NCBI RefSeq assembly: GCF_029889845.1
Contig: NZ_JARANV010000006.1
Span: forward strand, 90,479 to 154,478
Origin: Halomonas sp. 25-S5
Lineage (GTDB): Bacteria; Pseudomonadota; Gammaproteobacteria; Pseudomonadales; Halomonadaceae
Length of the DNA: 64,000 bases
Direction of reading: 5' to 3'
Shown here: positions 62,302 to 64,000 of the stretch, piece after piece
Layout: each line of letters starts with the position of its first letter
Position numbering within the stretch: the first letter of the stretch is position 1
Translations under genes and position numbers: made by a program
The notes under the pieces: generated by a model
Databases searched by the model: none
Seen by the model: the letters and a program-made list of their open reading frames with translations, nothing else
What the model was told of the DNA's origin: nothing

Positions 62302-63159
62302 ATGAAAGGATTAAAAGCATCGCTCCTGCCTGCCGCCCTCATGGGGACCATGGTCATCGGCAGCGGGCTGGCTACGGCCGCCTACGCACAGGACCCCTAC
62401 ACGGTTGGTGTGGAGGCTTCCTTCCCGCCCTGGGCCTATGTGGAGGGGGGAGAATTCAAGGGCATCGCCATCGATGCCATGGAGGCGATCGCCGAGGAGA
62501 TCGGCATCGAAATCGAGTTCCAGGACATGCCGTTCCCGTCGCTGATTCCGGCACTGGCGGCGGAGAAGATCGATATCCTTGCTACCGGCCTCACCGTCAC
62601 CGAACAGCGTAGCAAAAATATCGATTTCACTATTCCCTGGTGGGAAACCAACGATGTGGTACTGGTGCCAGAAGGCTCCGATCTCAACGTCTTCACCGCC
62701 GTATGCTGCGGGGCCAGCATTGGCGTTCAGGGTGGTTCTTCCCAGCAGGCCTGGATGGAAGAGAACGTGGTGAATTCCAGCGATATCGACGTCGAGCTGG
62801 CCAAATACGACAATTACGTCACCGCGGTGGACGACATGGCCATCGGCCGTATCTCCTCGGTCATCGTCGATGATACCTCCGCCCAGGAGTACATCAATGC
62901 TGGTAAGCCGGTGAAGATGGCGGGCAAGATCTTTATCCGTGCGCCCCTGGCGCTGGCGGTATCCAAGGATGATCCCCAGGAGATCCTCGGCGACCTGAAC
63001 CAGGGCATCCTGGCCATCTACGAGTCCGGCGAGTGGGGCGAGATCGTCGACGAGTACATTCCCGGTGTCACCGTCCCTCCGATCCCGGGACACATGCCGA
63101 ATTTCGTCGACACCTACCAGAAGCCGGTGGCCGGTCTCCCCGAGCTAGGTAACGAATAA
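62302..63159 (+). CDS. Amino-acid ABC transporter substrate-binding protein
   Basis: A 285-residue periplasmic binding protein of family 3 (polar amino acids). Signal peptide through about residue 29 (LATAAYAQ), then VGVEASFPPWAYVEGGEFKGIAIDAMEAIAEEIG, LIPALAAEKIDILATGLTVTEQRSKNIDFTIPWW and LAVSKDDPQEILGDLNQGILAI. It delivers ligand to the permease encoded 62 bp downstream. The exact ligand cannot be told. Confidence 0.9.
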   Translation: MKGLKASLLPAALMGTMVIGSGLATAAYAQDPYTVGVEASFPPWAYVEGGEFKGIAIDAMEAIAEEIGIEIEFQDMPFPSLIPALAAEKIDILATGLTVTEQRSKNIDFTIPWWETNDVVLVPEGSDLNVFTAVCCGASIGVQGGSSQQAWMEENVVNSSDIDVELAKYDNYVTAVDDMAIGRISSVIVDDTSAQEYINAGKPVKMAGKIFIRAPLALAVSKDDPQEILGDLNQGILAIYESGEWGEIVDEYIPGVTVPPIPGHMPNFVDTYQKPVAGLPELGNE

Positions 63160-63177
63160 GTCGCTGAGACGTCGGGT

Positions 63178-63197
63178 GCCTTCCCGGCCGGGAAGGC
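63178..63197 (+). promoter_or_regulatory. Intercistronic hairpin after binding-protein gene
   Basis: GCCTTCCCGGCCGGGAAGGC, a perfect 20-bp palindrome without a following T tract. Same logic as the matP-matQ hairpin: likely mRNA stabilisation and polarity. Confidence 0.65.
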
Positions 63198-63221
63198 GCC
63201 CGCCACGTTAGGGAAGTCGGC

Positions 63222-63848
63222 ATGGATATCTACGACGTACTACTTCGCGATTTTCCCTTCCTGTTGAAGGGGCTGGGGGTGGCCATCGTGCTGTTGGCCG
63301 CCCTACTGACGATCGGCTTTGTGCTGGGCATGGCTATCTGCCTGGTGCAGCTCTATGGCCCTAAGACACGGCTAGTACAGTGGCCGCTGGTGCTCTACGA
63401 GCGGGTCTTCAGGGGCGTTCCGATCATCATCATGCTGTTCATCTTCTTCTATGGCATGTCGGGTGTTATCGACATCTCGGCCTTCGGTGCCGCGATACTG
63501 ACCATGGGGCTTCGCTCGGCAGCTTACCAGTCGCAGATATTCCGCAGCGCCTTTCAGTCAGTGCCAGCCGGGCAGATGATGGCCTCCCGGGCTATGGGCA
63601 TGTCCAAGATCAAGGCGATCCGCTACATCCTCTTTCCCCAGGCGGCGCGGCATGCCATCGGCCCCTGGACCAACGAGTTTTCCTCGGAGATCAAGGAGAC
63701 CTCTCTGGCCTATGTCATCGGGGTGGTCGAGCTGACCCGCCAGGCGCATTACATTATCACCAGCACCCAGGGCAACGTGTTGACAGTGTTTGCCGTGGTG
63801 GCGCTGTTGTATTTCATCCTCAATCGGACAGGCAATAGCCTTTCCTGA
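63222..63848 (+). CDS. Amino-acid ABC permease, probably C-terminally clipped
   Basis: A 208-residue HisM/GlnP-type permease with five hydrophobic segments and the EAA loop (ASRAMGMSKIKAIRYILFPQAARHAI). The family end normally continues after LLYFILNRTGN for about 15-25 residues; here it becomes SLS and a stop. An IS1595-type transposase begins 75 bp further on, so the last residues are probably encoded by the IS end. It might still work. Confidence 0.82.
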   Translation: MDIYDVLLRDFPFLLKGLGVAIVLLAALLTIGFVLGMAICLVQLYGPKTRLVQWPLVLYERVFRGVPIIIMLFIFFYGMSGVIDISAFGAAILTMGLRSAAYQSQIFRSAFQSVPAGQMMASRAMGMSKIKAIRYILFPQAARHAIGPWTNEFSSEIKETSLAYVIGVVELTRQAHYIITSTQGNVLTVFAVVALLYFILNRTGNSLS

Positions 63849-63923
63849 TTACTCATGTTGATCAGCCACCATTCCGCCAGCTTGTCCTATACTGAGGTTA
63901 TATCCAGTAGAGGAGGTGACGTC

Positions 63924-64000
63924 ATGGCACGCAACCCGATCCAGTTTCAGCCCGGCCTGTCGCTGCCGGCCTTCCTCGAGCAGTACGGCACAGAAGCGCA
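63924..64000 (+). mobile_element. IS1595-family transposase, 5' end
   Basis: Strong ribosome site (AGAGGAGGTGA) before ATG at 63924; the visible 25 residues (ARNPIQFQPGLSLPAFLEQY) match the start of IS1595-family transposases, just before their zinc-binding N-terminal region. The gene leaves the window. The left IS end must lie between about 63825 and 63915; the inverted repeat cannot be fixed without the other end. Confidence 0.8.

Overview
The window is a high-GC gammaproteobacterial chromosome segment. Gene content, codon use and protein relatedness suggest a Halomonas-like member of the Halomonadaceae; no rRNA or other taxonomic marker is present, so this is inference. No tRNA, rRNA or CRISPR array was seen.

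Layout. (1) 1-13.5 kb is housekeeping or core-accessory: an MFS permease cut by the window edge, a membrane diguanylate cyclase, a DUF3820 protein, a LemA/TPM/TPM/DUF1499 envelope operon, an NfsA-type nitroreductase, a TetR-MFS pair, and a five-gene dedicated Hsp70 operon (TPR, J-domain with HPP instead of HPD, GrpE, Hsp70, zinc ribbon) whose genes all overlap by 4 bp. (2) 13.5-27.7 kb is an accessory zone: HigBA-type and HipBA-type toxin-antitoxin pairs, gene remnants (an internally deleted DapA-family gene and a GAF-PAS protein whose GGDEF domain has lost its active site), and a type I restriction-modification operon in the order hsdR-hsdS-AlbA_2/ATPase-hsdM. (3) 27.75-37.4 kb is a strikingly AT-rich island: a five-gene operon (TIR, Nmad2, TIR-SLOG, MazG-like, uracil-DNA-glycosylase-like) flanked by a 33-bp imperfect direct repeat, followed by a 1255-residue nuclease-NTPase protein resembling STAND/Avs defence ATPases. 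This is the best candidate for an undescribed anti-phage system. (4) 37.4-47.5 kb is recC-recB-recD, all three genes carrying in-frame inserts of palindromic or tandem repeats. (5) 47.6-49.8 kb holds DUF2252 and a flavin reductase. (6) 49.8-57.9 kb is a malonate utilisation cluster: GntR regulator MatR, TRAP transporter MatPQM, malonyl-CoA decarboxylase and malonyl-CoA synthetase, with a DsbA-fold isomerase and a haloacid dehalogenase at the distal end. (7) 57.9-64 kb holds Ogt, an EamA/LysR divergent pair, SelO, and an amino-acid ABC transporter whose permease seems clipped by an IS1595-family element running off the window.

A dispersed palindromic repeat family (copies at about 2.0, 38.8, 39.2 and 49.7 kb) links intergenic and intragenic sites. 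Defence genes (type I RM, TIR operon, STAND-like protein, two toxin-antitoxin pairs) are concentrated between 13.8 and 37.2 kb, immediately beside recBCD.
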